Source: Alitta virens (lineage: Eukaryota > Annelida > Polychaeta > Phyllodocida > Nereididae). From it: a DNA stretch of 64,000 nucleotides. The notes below the pieces were generated by a model, which saw only the letters and a list, made by a program, of their open reading frames with translations, ran no database searches and was not told the origin of the DNA. Below, piece after piece: positions 13,770 through 26,500 of this stretch (position 1 is its first letter; each line of letters opens with the position of its first letter). The position numbers and the translations under genes are program-made. Location: assembly GCA_932294295.1 (NCBI GenBank), contig OW028575.1:17116058-17180057 (forward strand), read 5' to 3'.

Positions 13770-13867
13770 TCATACATTTAAATGGTTCAACGTTGGAACC
13801 AGTGGCTCCAAAAGATGGGTGTCTTTGCCTGCTCGTCCGCATTGCAGGTATTTGCTACCAACACACC
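13770..13867 (-). CDS. Possible terminal coding exon, unrecognised
   Basis: On the minus strand a pyrimidine-rich acceptor (CTATTTCCAG, about 13868-13877) is followed by a stretch richer in GC than its surroundings. One frame reads CVGSKYLQCGRAGKDT and on to a stop at 13770. A GGGTGAGT donor-like sequence follows the stop. No upstream exon was found and no family is recognised; it may be chance. Confidence 0.15.
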
Positions 13868-13877
13868 TGGAAATAGA

Positions 13878-16664
13878 AATAAGTGCAGACAGCATAATAG
13901 CAGTCTGCAATATGAAATAGCATTTTTGCACTGAGCTGGAAATTTGACCTATTCGAGCCAAGGATGATGGAATGCATGCACTATTACATAAACTTCATAA
14001 TCTTCACAACTGCATATTCAATATTCTAAGTTCCTATGACAATCTGAAAGATTTAACAAATCTCATTTCCATATCTTGATCTGACTAACCAAAAATTAAG
14101 GGTCAAATTGACCACCGTAGATAATATATATGTGTCTTCATATATACGCAGTATGAGTGTGTTCACAACTAATCTATAGATCTACTCTCGAACCTCACTA
14201 AAAAGGCCACCATTTGTTTCCATGTAGCCTCAGAGCGTGGTAATAATGGAAAATACATATATGCACTGGGCCCACATTATCTTGTCTTTTGTGGTGCTCA
14301 CTTTGTGCTTCAACTATGGCGTCAAAAAAGCCATGCTTTAACCTAATTAAGTGATACCGTGTATCCATTCTTTGTGACTGAGAGGGATCCGGTTTGAGGA
14401 GATTGTTTTTCGTTTCCAATTCAGGAAAAGCAAGTTTTTTATTTCAGGAATTTGGAACTATAATGTATTCCTACTTTTTTTTTTTAAGCAATTTCACGCT
14501 TTACACTTAGCAGGTGCTCGTTGGATTTTAAGGATAAATCTCCGAATAGGGAAGAAGTATGATGTGGGTGTTAAGTAGATGGAGGTTCAATATGGCCAAA
14601 GAGTCTAGTTGCTCTTTGTCTGCTGCTGCTGCTGCTGCTCTTGAATGCTGATGCTGTCAGCAGCCACCAGACGAGAAGCTGAATATCACAAAATTGCAGT
14701 TATATCACAGTATAGCTCGAAGGTAAATTTAGTTTATGTCTCAATTTTTATGCATTTAATCGTTTGAAACACGTAAACAAATATGCAAATAAATAATTCA
14801 GAGGTCATTGACCTTTGTGAACAATATCCACCTTATAGACTTGATCTTCACTCATCAATTCAAAGCTTAATTCATGAGAAATGCGAGAATGTCTCTTGCC
14901 ACTCGGTTGAGTAATCAATAGCAATTGCCTCATCTGTCCCATTTTTCTGAATTCAGACATAAAATCGATGACCTTAATCACAGATTTTAAATCAGCAGTG
15001 AAATACACACACTTGGTAACTTGGGTCATTGGCTATATGCAGTCAATTGTGAGGTCTATGAAATGACTATCAAAGGCTGATCAATGATGACAGGCCAATA
15101 ACCTGAGCCAGACTTTTCAAACCACAGCCTGATCAATCACACACCATGCTACATTTCTGTTATGTATACACTCCATTTGAGATGACCATATCAATTTGAC
15201 GTTACGTTTTTTCCACTTCACTGCAGCCTGAGAATTTACTCAAATCGAAGAAATCTCTATTAACGAAAATTGACATTGGTGTAATTTCAGCTGAGACCTG
15301 ATGATCTACCGAAATCACTGATTTCATATGATAAAGTTTCAAGACAAGCTACGTGAATTTATGAGTATAATTATATAGTTTAGTTTTCTAATTTCTGTAA
15401 TTAACTCTTTAGCTTCACACGTATATTTAATGCTTGAAATTGGGAAGAGAAGTGCTTCTAGCATGGACTCTGCTTCCAGAGACTCTTTTATAAATAGGTC
15501 TATATAATGTTACTAGTTAGATGGGGAAATTAAATGGGTTGATACATTGTTTTTTTTCTTTCAAATATAATATTGATGCGAGTTATAATTTCAATTCAGT
15601 CTGGCAAATATTTGCCCTTCGACGAAAGTGAAGTATTTTCATCTCACAGAGGCTCATTCTCCTGTACCAATTTAAGTAGCAAATGTCTAACTTGTCTAAT
15701 CTGGCATGAAAGGTCGTCATCCAATATCATGAAATTCTAATTGAATTCGAGTTGAAAGAGGAGGAGTGTGGATTGGTTGCCAAAAAGCAGCCAGCAGCAG
15801 GCAGCAGTGATAACCACCCAGGACCAAAAGCAACTCGTGGCATGGTGGAGGAAATCAATAAATAGCTCACATTGAACACTCTCCTTTGAGCCCTGCCAAG
15901 GGTGCTACATAATAAACCATGGATGGCCAAGATAAATTGTGTTACCATAGTAGTTAATTGGCTGGTACATTGCTTGATTGGTTGACTGGTCATAGTTTTT
16001 TGATAGGTTACCTGGCTTTGGCTGAAAGGTTTATTTGAATGGTTGTCATGCTGACTCCTTTGATGGTGCCTATAGATAAATATATATTGTATCTTTCCAA
16101 CGGTTTTTGCACATAAGTCTGCCATATACCAACATTTCTAGTGGCTCCATGATACTTAACCTTAGATACAAGCAGTTTTTAGTTTAACCTTTTTGTAATT
16201 TCTATGTTGCATAAGATTCATAAACTGGCACATTGACAACCTGGCACATTGCGACACTGTTAACCCTCCTGACAGTGTTGCTTCCACACAAAACATTTGC
16301 AGTTGACAAAGAGTCCATACTGTGACCATAGTGCCACAGCTTAATGCCACAGCTTAGCAGCTTTTATCTCCCTCTTCCTTCTGGGAGTTCGTTTGAAGCC
16401 CAAATTGAATCGATGCCTTCTTTGGAGCAAGGTGCCACCGGAGCAGGAAATGAAAAGGACAATCACATGGCTGCAGTGTCTGGCTGAAGAGAAGCATGAG
16501 AATTAGCATTGGCTACTATGAGCACCAGCATTGCTTCCTAGACTGCTTAACCGGAAAAAAATACTCGTGGCAATGAGAATGAATTAATCCAAAAAGGCAT
16601 GGCTTCTCCACCATATTAATTAAGAACTTACAAGGAAATCTTAGGGGTAGCATATAGGTCCACG
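13878..16664. other. Intergenic, no gene seen
   Basis: AT-rich sequence with a GCTGCT-type run near 14620-14640. ORFs here (for example 14805-15029 and 15727-16125, minus) have no recognisable domain or splice support. Confidence 0.5.
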
Positions 16665-16790
16665 TACAGTTAGTTTCATAGAATATGGTCGACTCTTTGA
16701 CAGCTGTAGCAACCTGTTCTTGGCTGTAGCTACATATATATAACTGGCAAAGCCAGCCACTTCTGTTTGCTCCTAGCTTAAGGTACCTAA
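16665..16790 (+). repeat. Second, diverged copy of the 9.9-kb dispersed repeat
   Basis: Begins TACAGTTAGTTTCAT, identical to the left terminus of the unit at 9868. It continues with matching blocks (GGCTGTAG, AAAGCCAGC, CTTCTGT) at slightly longer spacing because of an ATATAT insertion. The right inverted terminus is not visible, so this copy is truncated or heavily diverged. Confidence 0.45.
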
Positions 16791-17915
16791 TACTCCTGAA
16801 AAATATATTGCATAAAGTCCCAAGGGATTCGATGTACTGACGATGAGGTCACGTTTTGTGACCAGCAGGTATACATTGCATACAGTCAGGCTGGATCAAT
16901 AAGGACCAAGCATGATGGAAGACCCGAGAATTATGTGGTCCTCGGTGCCCCAATACTATACCCCTTAACAAACCCAAAGTCACCCAAGCTTTGACACAAC
17001 AGTGACAGCAAAATGTTTGGATCATGTTTCTGGTCAGCCTGCAATGCCACAAACTGGGCTATACAGCAAGTGGAAGACCATGACTGAGCTGCAAAATTTA
17101 TTGAAATATGGGAAAAATTAAATAAATAAGATTAATTGGCTTTTCCTAAATCAATGGAAGGGCTGTGAACCACTGTGGGGAACAAAGGCAATCTGTCTCA
17201 ATGCAGCAGACATTTTTCAGGTGTCTGGTTGCCAAGGTCTTTCTCCCAGTCTCCCTTGGTTACCGTTATATGGAACTGCAGTCTTTCAGCCTGCGCCATT
17301 AGTATTCATGGTGCGGATGGCGAAGAAAGTAAGTCACTAACAGAATACATCAGTCAAGCTCTAGCAAGAAAATCCATCAGAAAGGTACAGCGAGGCCGAA
17401 AGAGATTGGGAGGCAACTGTATCAAAAGGATACCAACCTGTATGACCAGACGTCGCTCTACATAATATACGTCATTGCCTAGATGATTCCTTTCCAGATG
17501 GAACATTGTTAACCCTACAACCTGTATAACTTCTACACCTATGAAGAGTAAAATGTACCCTCTGTATAGGGAGTATAAACAGATGCAGGTAATAGACTTC
17601 CTCTGACAAAGGTCTAAATCAGTCATAGTTATCCCATTGTTAAAATTGTTATCACTAAGCAAGTACTGGAAAACAAAATTCAAATCGTATAGAAGTGTCA
17701 ATTTTTATTTTGCAGTGCTTGCTGTTAATAAGATTCATATTTAACTTAAAATTTAATTTATAAACTTGCTTATCAATTTCTTGATTAATGGAGAGTGTAA
17801 GATAGGCTATGACTATAAGAGATAAGAGGCTCTACGACAAAGTAGTTCAATTATATTTTTTCATGTACGAAGTTCTGTTGGTTGAAGAAAAGTGACTATA
17901 CTTGGCACAAACTCT
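16791..17915. other. Intergenic / 3' flank of the minus-strand gene
   Basis: No gene was identified. On the minus strand an AATAAA lies about 210 bases downstream of the stop of the 310-codon gene (TTTATT on the plus strand near 17704), a possible polyadenylation signal for it. Confidence 0.4.
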
Positions 17916-18848
17916 TTAAAATTTGTTGAATGGGAAAATGCAGCAGCGTTTACTTTGCATGTCAGCATCCACCCGCTGGAGCTCCTCATTTCTAGATTTC
18001 AACCCAACCCTAGCCATCTTTTCCTGGATCCTCCGGTCATAATTATGCTCAAACACCAATTCCTCAAGGTTTTCAAGATGTTCCTGTTCAATGTCTTCGG
18101 GTTCTTTTTCTTTTTCCTTGAAGATCCATCCCAGCTCTTCTTTTTCCACTTTATTCACTGGTTCTGATGCACTGCCACCGATAGAACCACGAGTGTTTGC
18201 GATTTGCCTTTGTCCTAGCTCCAATAAGACACAATCTCTTGCCTTGTCCAGTAATGTCAGTCCTTCCTCCAGACCCTCCCCCAACTTAGCGCTAGGTTCT
18301 TGTAAATTTTTTTCAAGGTTCTTGAAAAGCTTGAAAAAGTGTTGTACCTTGGCTTCAAGCTGAGAATGGTCCTTCTTTTTCTGAATTATATTTGCGATTG
18401 AAAAACTACCAATTTGACCCGCATCTGAACCGCAATGTTCCTTTGCAAGGGAATGCAGCACATCAAGTGACATGATCTCCAGATCCTGTAAAGCCAGCCA
18501 ACTTTTTGAATGCTGCTTCTCTGCCTTGTCCCAATCTGCGGCTGTTTCCTTGTGGATATCTACAGGGTTCGTCTTGATTTTTCCATTATAAGCTTGAATG
18601 ATTTTTTCAGCATCTTGTATTACCCTATTTCGACGAGCAAGCCACTGCATAAAATATAAAGATTTCTTTGCCTCTATTCGGCCATTCTGGAGTGCATCCC
18701 ATGCTTGCAATCTTGCATCTTCCAGGTCTTCCATTTTCTTCAGGAAGTGTTGCAGTCTCTTTCCTGGGGCAACATTTCGTCTCACGAAACCCTGTTTTAA
18801 TGTTGACAGTTTCTCTTCATTTTTGCTCTGCTGTGTAGTAGGTGCCAT
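17916..18848 (-). CDS. Intronless gene for a charged, helical 310-residue protein
   Basis: A single uninterrupted frame of 310 codons with good start context (A at -3, AAAATGGCACC). I do not recognise the family. The protein is rich in Lys, Glu, Leu and Gln and predicted by eye to be almost wholly helical: residues about 30-100 contain heptad-like stretches (FLKKMEDLEDARLQAWDAL), 150-200 another (LEAKVQHFFKLFKNLEKNL), and about 240-300 a Lys/Glu-rich tract followed by LEELVFEHNYDRRIQEKMA. There is no signal peptide or membrane segment. The C-terminus carries adjacent cysteines (KRCCIFPF). Lack of introns in a region where neighbours are intron-rich suggests a retrocopy or a naturally intronless gene; the undamaged length argues that it is functional. 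A cytoskeletal or ciliary coiled-coil role is conceivable but is inference only. Confidence 0.7.
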   Translation of the reverse strand: MAPTTQQSKNEEKLSTLKQGFVRRNVAPGKRLQHFLKKMEDLEDARLQAWDALQNGRIEAKKSLYFMQWLARRNRVIQDAEKIIQAYNGKIKTNPVDIHKETAADWDKAEKQHSKSWLALQDLEIMSLDVLHSLAKEHCGSDAGQIGSFSIANIIQKKKDHSQLEAKVQHFFKLFKNLEKNLQEPSAKLGEGLEEGLTLLDKARDCVLLELGQRQIANTRGSIGGSASEPVNKVEKEELGWIFKEKEKEPEDIEQEHLENLEELVFEHNYDRRIQEKMARVGLKSRNEELQRVDADMQSKRCCIFPFNKF

Positions 18849-20354
18849 TTTAAATATAACGATGTTATATGGAAAATGTTGGCAGAGCTCTTATTCTATA
18901 GTCCCTGTGATAGACATGCAGCGCCGATTTCAAACCGAGGCTCAATAGGCGACACTGAGGCTGAAAAGACGTTGCTATGGCAGTTGCGCCAGTTGCGCTG
19001 TCGACGTCATCCGTGCACACTAACTCTATATTTTAATGTTTCGTAGATCATACTAGATGCTACATAATTTTGGGGCCTACTACCAAAAACGTGTGTACAC
19101 TGATTAACGGCATGAGTCGATTTTTAACTTGTCGACGTGCACAGAATGCTGGGTGTTGGACCTGGTGCTGTAAACAAATCTGAGAGATCCAATTGGCATG
19201 ACCTCCAGGGAACGTTGTACGTCAAAACCTCCTGGGTTGTAAACCATTAGCAAGTTGGGGAAAAAAGGGCTCCCGAAACAGCTCACTGAGTGACTACCCC
19301 ACCACAGCTATTTATCATGGCACTCGGCTATACATGTATGCTTATACCCAGCTAACATAAAATACCGGCCTGAGGAGAGTTTATCCCACCTGCAGGTGTT
19401 AAGGTATCAGACAATTGTTGACGAAATATATAAGGTCTGATTGACAGAATACAAACCATACACTGCTACCATTGTAAACATGCAAACAGGTGATCTAACA
19501 TTTTTGCAGTCCCATATTTAAAAAATTTGCAAATTAATGCAATAGACAGTTTCATTTCATAGTCATTTACGTGTTCAACGTGCATTAGACAATTTAGAAC
19601 TGTAAAAGCATGGAGACAAGAGTTTATAATTAAATGGGCCAGATATTTGAATTGAGTACATGCCCAAATAATGGCCCACGAGCACGTAGTTCTGGCCATT
19701 ATAGTGTGAGACGATATGTGGCCTATTGTATTAATTTCCCTATATTTATACATGTGTAAATCAGAGACTATAATCTCTGGTGTAAATTGACTATTTCCAT
19801 AATTAGTATATATACATTGAGTGATAACAGATAATGGATTCATGGCAAACATGTTATTTTATCATCATAGTAATTGGTGAACATAATATATGAATATAAC
19901 TTCAGCACGATTGTCTAGAGTCCATTAATTTATCATTAGGTGCCACAAATACTTAGAAAGACACTCATTTGGTGTGAGCTAGCTGAAGAGTGTGCTGGTT
20001 AACCCTTTTCACCAGGTTACATTTAAAGTCACAGACTGAATGGAATTACCTTTAAATGGAGTAAACCACAAGGATCGACAACACATGAAATTCAATTACA
20101 ACTCCACAAAATGGGATATTTTCCCTGACATTTACGTAACCATTGCTGAAATTAATGCTGCACGTAACTTCCAAACAATTCTTGGGTATATCATTCTCCT
20201 TGGCAAGTGCCCCCTGCTTCCTTCGATAGGGTATTTCCCTGAGCTCAAAACTGTTACAATAGTTAATACCTGGTACTTTTCAAAAACAAATTTTATACAA
20301 CTAGTCAATTTCTCCTTAAAGTTTCCATATTGGCGGCATCTAGGCATATTTAAT
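18849..20354. other. Intergenic, including likely promoter of the minus-strand gene
   Basis: The first 170 bases upstream of the 310-codon gene include a CpG-richer segment (about 18915-19015), a plausible promoter for it. The remainder is AT-rich with no gene recognised. Confidence 0.4.
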
Positions 20355-20705
20355 ATATCATGCGAATAAACGTCCCACTCTCAAATAGAGGCACACCTCG
20401 AACACAAGCCCAAGGTAGCTGCATGCCTAATTCCCTCCCAAAAATAAAGGCCTCCCTCAAGTGGAAGCCCCCCTCCTCACATGCAGACAATTTATTTGAC
20501 CAATGAACTGAGCTCAGGTCCAAGAATTTGAGGTATTCCAGAAGTATTTTAGTACGATTTTCATATTTTTGGGGTATTCTTCATTGCCCCTAAATCAAGA
20601 GGCCCACCTCTAATAGAGGCTCACCTCAATTAAAGGTACTGCTGAGCTGCTCTCTATATAAAATAGAAAGGAGGGCTTCTATTCGAATAAATGCGATACA
20701 TACAT
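20355..20705. repeat. Degenerate AGAGGC/CACCTC repeat, MITE-like
   Basis: A 350-bp block in which short words of the type AATAGAGGC, CACCTC and AAGCCCCCCTC recur about six times. It is bounded by loosely inverted ends: ATGCGAATAAACG on the left, and TTCGAATAAATGCG on the right in opposite sense. Similar words are common in non-autonomous DNA transposons of marine invertebrates; that link is from general knowledge and not tested. No coding capacity. Confidence 0.35.
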
Positions 20706-23400
20706 GAAATATCGCGGATCTCATGCCCTCAAACAATTGTATAGTATAATAGAATTATGCGTATCAGCAAACTTACAGGAGGAAATTAAGAACTGATATT
20801 TCTTGAATCAGGAAGTCACTTTTCAACAGGTCACACAGCCCAGACTATCTTGAGCATGTTTACAAGAACTGTCTCATTTGCTGCAAATACCATAACTAAA
20901 ATCCTGCCTTTTAACTAACAACAAATCACTGGGGCAGCCAAACAACTTTTTTTTGGAAACCGGTTTATCATTATGAACATTAGAATAAAGCATGAGACTC
21001 AGAGAGAGAAGCATGTAAGTGATGAAGGCATGGAGCACCCCACCACTTAGTAAGTAGGTCACACAATATGCTTGTCATAGCTCACTTACTATGCACCACT
21101 TCCAATGCACTAAGCAGTCTATTAACTGTACAATAAGTGCATTGTTATCTCACAAAGTGCTAGATATTCCACAAAGCAATTCAGTTAAATATCCACCAAG
21201 CGTTTGCTAAGCATTAACTAAGTAGGATCGTAACAGCATCAATTACCTAATGGTTGCATAATCACAACATACCCAAGCAGTGTATTTAACCCAAGGTCAC
21301 AGTAAATGGAACCTGAGATCCCTGAGCAATTAACTGGTGCTTTTATCAAGACACGTTTATCACAATACTTGGCATACTGGATAAAAGTAACAATACCCCA
21401 GGGTTAATTGCATCCTATTATATCGAGTAGTACTTTTTTGTTTTGTTTTTAATATTTTTAAAATATGAAATGCTTTGTGTTAGTTGCCTCAGTGTACCTA
21501 GTTCAAATCCGAGGCTGGAAGAGACATCCCTTGGCAGACATCAACGATGTGAAACACTCAAGGTAAAAACTAATGTACATTGTATGGGCATGGTGTTTGC
21601 ATAGATAACTAGGAACATTGCTTCCGGATTGTTTCTTATGCATTCTATGACTCCCAACTGCTTTTGTATCCTGATCCCCCACTGCCCATTGACATTCGAG
21701 GGCCCTTGTGCCTCCAAGCGGACCATCCAGTCAAACCATGCGAAAAACCAACATGCATTAGTGGGCTACACACAATAAATGATGTGTTCATTTCTAGCAG
21801 TCAGACAGGATTGTGTACAAGATATTTGCACAAACAGGTCTTTATGTTATGGCAGCCTGAATAAGAACCAATGAAGCAAAAACGCCCCACAACATCCTAG
21901 AGGAAAACCTGTTTGCTCAGTTGCTAAGCAACCTATATAATGTTCATACAAATGCCAAATATACTTGGGTCTTCTCATAAAATATACGTCTCTGCAATAT
22001 TCGAGCTTCAAGCCAGTATTCCAGTATTCCACTCTAGTTGATGCAGACCAGTGTTTTTTGGCAACTCTCATAATCATAAATTCTTTCAGAGTTAAAAGGC
22101 AGAGTAGGGATGGTTTTGACTATAGATTGAGTCTACCAGGTATAGACCTACACGTTTTTTTTTTAACGCAATGTGCGATGAAAAATTGAACAATTTCAAT
22201 TATAACATTATTTTGACCATGGAAAAGTTTGCGGTCTTCTATTCTACAGTAGTTAGACTCCTGACATAACTTATTAGAACATTTTCAGAGTAAAACGTTT
22301 TTCCGGCAGTCTCCCACTCTTCATCATATATGTTCATTGATCAATATGCAGGACCAGTTGAAAGTAATTTGCCTGTAATGAGAATAAAATTTCTCATAAC
22401 TCATTGTTGACAGCTAATATAAATATGCTCAGCTGTCAAAGGCAAATCTGAGATCTATTCATGTTTAGATGGACGGATCTGCCTTAGCCCCGGGGACCCT
22501 AGCCTGGTCTGCCTGGCTAAATGTACGTAGAGTTGGGTCCAGCTTATGGGGACCCATGCACAGATCTAACACACAGGGGTCTTCAGGGCTAGATCTGGCT
22601 AGGAGTCTCACACATTTGCTCAATGGGTGGGGTTATCTTGCTGCAGCATAGACATCAAGACACCACTTAAAATCACATAAGCAAACACCTTCCAGTGGAG
22701 ATTTAGCTTAAACAAGAGTGTCCGCTGCATTGCCTTGAGTCCTTGTCTACCTGATCGAGGCAGTTCTCACTTTCAGTATTCTGTCAAATATTCTCACAAC
22801 CATGAATAATTTCATTGATAAAGCACAGAATAACTACAGGGAAGCTCTTTTAGCAAAGGGAAATTCCCAGGACCAATTTACCATATATATGCAGTCAATG
22901 ACCAGTCATGCATACCCACAAAGGCAACCATACAAAACCTCAAGCTGACCACGACTGACCACATATCACGAGAATGGGGCATTCAATATGCCCTGAAATG
23001 CTTATAAAGCAAATAAATGGCAAAACTAGAAAAGGGCAATAAAACAATACCAACTGCAAACTTAAAAGAGTTCATTAATTTAATGAATAAATTCTAACTG
23101 TCAAGTATTAATTGGAGTCCACTTCAACATGTTAAACAATATTTTTATAATTAATTTCTTGGTAAAATGTTCATCAGGAGACATATTCCTGCTGTTATGA
23201 CTAACTTTTTGAAATTCAAGATTCAAGCAATAACGAGTGACTGCTTTAGTCAAAACGCACACCGGAGTCTTCAATGTGTAATATCACAGAAACTGTCACA
23301 CTTTTCAGTCCAGTGCAGTTTGTTAACAAAACAAGGTCATGCTGGTCACCCTTGAGTACAATGCACCCTCTGGCAATTGGCTCTCTTGAAGTCTTTTACT
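20706..23400. other. COX11 3' flank / intergenic
   Basis: No gene recognised. A locally GC-richer patch lies at 22480-22650 (CCCCGGGGACC and neighbours) with an open frame of 60 codons of no recognisable kind. On the minus strand ATTAAA occurs near 23080, a possible weak polyadenylation signal for COX11. Confidence 0.4.
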
Positions 23401-23571
23401 TCAAGCAGGGTTCTTGTTCGGCATATAAGGGGAAGTGTACCCGGGCAAGGGCAGTTGTAGTCCTTCTTTGGCTTCGAAAAATGTGTAACTGAGAGTAATC
23501 GTGTCTACGTTCTCCATTTTTGGGTCCTCAGCAAACTCTGGATCGATGTAGAAGAAGACTGGCATGTCCAC
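23401..23571 (-). CDS. COX11: COX11 exon 5 (terminal)
   Basis: 56 codons and a TGA stop after a GTGGTTGCAG acceptor. Begins VDMPVFFYIDPEFAEDP. The end (PYMPNKNPA) extends a few residues past the vertebrate C-terminus. Confidence 0.93.
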   Translation of the reverse strand: MDMPVFFYIDPEFAEDPKMENVDTITLSYTFFEAKEGLQLPLPGYTSPYMPNKNPA

Positions 23572-26500
23572 CTGCAACCACAGCAAAGAAAAACATTAGC
23601 ATAAGAGCAGACAGACGTGATTTATAATAGAAATACTGTTAGAACACATTGCATAAGTGTGTTACATGTATGTATTCATATGTTTTGCTGAGGTGTAATA
23701 TATCTCTTTAAGTCCGAGAATACCCTATCATGCAATATATACTATTCCAGTTTTAAAGGTTACAGACCTTATTTGAATAAACCATTTCCAAGTGTTAATT
23801 GAAGGTTTTCTCAACAAATCTTTTATTCAACTTTTTTATTTTTAACTTTGAACGCCTTCACCCAGCCATTGAAAAAAAAAAAAAAATTTCAGTGTGTAAC
23901 TACTAAGCACCTGAACATTTCATAGTTAACTTGAGACACATCACCACCAAAATGAGTCACGTTTGAGGTCAAATTGAAAATTCCCAGCATTATAGATGTA
24001 TCTCACGCTTATATGGCTCTAAATCGGGACTTCCTCGTTTGAGAATAATTCCATGATCTTGTTTAAACATATGTAGCCTATTCCGGTGACTTCATTGATA
24101 ATGTAAATTACATTCAAGGTGACCACCCAAGGATTGAATGACTTATAACTGTAGTGTATTGGCAATGTCTCAAAGTAAGCCAAAAGCTAAGGTAGATGGT
24201 GATCTAGAATATACGATCGACATGCTCCAAAAACTCCAGAGCAGAGGAAGTCACTCTAAAAGTTATTGACAACTTCAAAGAAGAACCTCATAAGCATACT
24301 AAAGTACACTACGAATTTTACTTTGCAATTGAATGCCAATGACAAAACATATAATGCTCCCATGATCTTCTTAAAGGCTTTTGATTATACAAACACCAAG
24401 ACTTAATTTTGTCAAAATTAAAACATTGTAACATCAGTAAATCACACCATAACACTTAAGATACTTGCCATAAACATGTCATCCATAACATAAATTTAAT
24501 ACTCATTGTACTGAATTGCACTTGGGAGAAATATAAGTAAATTATTCCTGCATTCATCAAAATGCAACTAACTACTTGTCTAAAAAAAACCTACAAAAAT
24601 TTCTGCTGACAATGTGTGAACCTTATTAAATCAACTTACTATGCTTTACTTACATTACAAAATTACTAAATTATTGAATCGGAGCAAAAATTCTGCATTT
24701 AACCTAATTTTTATAAGACTATTTGGATTGCTAAAAATCTGGCAATTAAGCAATTATAAAGGTAAAGATGGGGTTTATAGTCTGCTATCAGCCTGGTATG
24801 TGCATGTAGCTAGCTCTCAGCTGACTTCACATAGTATTTCGGTTGACAGGCTCTGTTCTCACTAGAACTTTCTCAACTCCCTGGGGAGCATACAGCTATT
24901 GCATCATGCTGCGCCATCACGTTTGAATTATCAAATATTAGTTTATAGTAATTAACTAATTTCCTCTTTCCTTAGTTTTTCGTTAGTTTTCGTCCATTGT
25001 GTGATTTTTGTTATCGCTGGTGCGATATGACTAACCATGTTCGTTGTTGAATTGAAAAAAATAAAAAAAAAATAAAAAAATAAAAAAATCAACAACAATG
25101 CTCCCAATGAGAGAAGCAACTACGGAGCAGACAAATTTCCTTCTGTTTTTGAGGGCTCCTTTACATGTGCATGTCACTACAGGCAAGTCATGTCACACTG
25201 AATGAACCACGTCTTTGTGTACTTTACATAAAAATTGACAGACTTGTTCACATTAAAAATGCTAAATATGCCAATTTCCCAGGCTGCCTTCAAAGGCAAA
25301 AAAAAGGGGGGGGGGGGGGAAAGAAGAAGATTATCAATGTTGGGCACATAATATGTGCTGTGTTTACAAGGAAAATGACTTGCATCCTATGAAACACATG
25401 AAGAAAGTAACTTTAATACACAGATCTGACAGTTTGAAAGTTCTCCATTGGTCACTGGGCTTAATGAATTAACCTATGATAATATAAAAAGCTCCTAAGA
25501 TTATAGATTATCAAGACCATCAAAGTGATAACAAACTCTCAATCACCAGTAACATCATGTTATGAAGCCACATATTAACTTCGCCCTATTCTTTATATTA
25601 TCAAAGTATTATTTTTATATAATATATTATCAGGTTAACATAGATAATTGTTTCTCATTATTATTATTTTTCGTTAGCTTATCCCAGCCACCTTGCCATC
25701 CATAGCTAATTACCACTTTAAATTGACTAACTTTTTTTTATATACATATATATATCCTGCTATTTAACATTGTTTAAATACTGCTGTTTTCTACAAATAA
25801 ATAAAAAATGTTTTCTATGTACCAAATTTATGTATCTATAGTTAATTTCAATTTAACATTTCAAATTGTTCTAATAATCTTATTTCTAATCTGTGGAGAA
25901 CCACTCTGTAGATTTTCATATCAGTGTGCCATCCACTTTAAATAAATAAAGTTCAATTCAATTCAACATCATGTTCCAAATTGCACACACCACATTCACT
26001 CCATGAATATCACAGACTTATACATTTATTGAAGTAGTATTACTTGGATAAGTGCAGCATCCAGATTCAGGTATATTGTGTCCCAGAACAATTCACTATA
26101 TTACAAACAAACCTAAGCCCTAGCACTACTGAAGTGAATTATCATAATGTCTCTCATACTAAAATTAGGACCTACATGTAATGGTCCAAAATTTTATGAC
26201 ACAAAATTGTTAGTGGGCATGTAAAAAAAGTCGAATGTTCATCTTCCTCTTATAAAACTCACGCAATTAAAGCATTGTGAAACGATTGGTCACGTGACTG
26301 TGACGTGAGAGATTAGAAATTACTTCCGTGTCACACTCTTCTGTTTGGGAATCATGAACATGTCAGGGAAACAAAGAGCACATGCCCATGCACTCGTCAC
26401 ATCAGCTGCTGTCAGTGGACAATAAAACACATGAGTCAACTGATCAGTGTAGTCTGACAATTATGCAGTGACTAACCTCATGAATGGGAAATCAAAGTTG

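Noticed and set aside
25057..25090. A-rich tract as a poly(A) tail of a processed pseudogene
   Set aside because: It is interrupted by regular T residues and no upstream coding homology or target duplication was seen; simple low-complexity sequence is enough.
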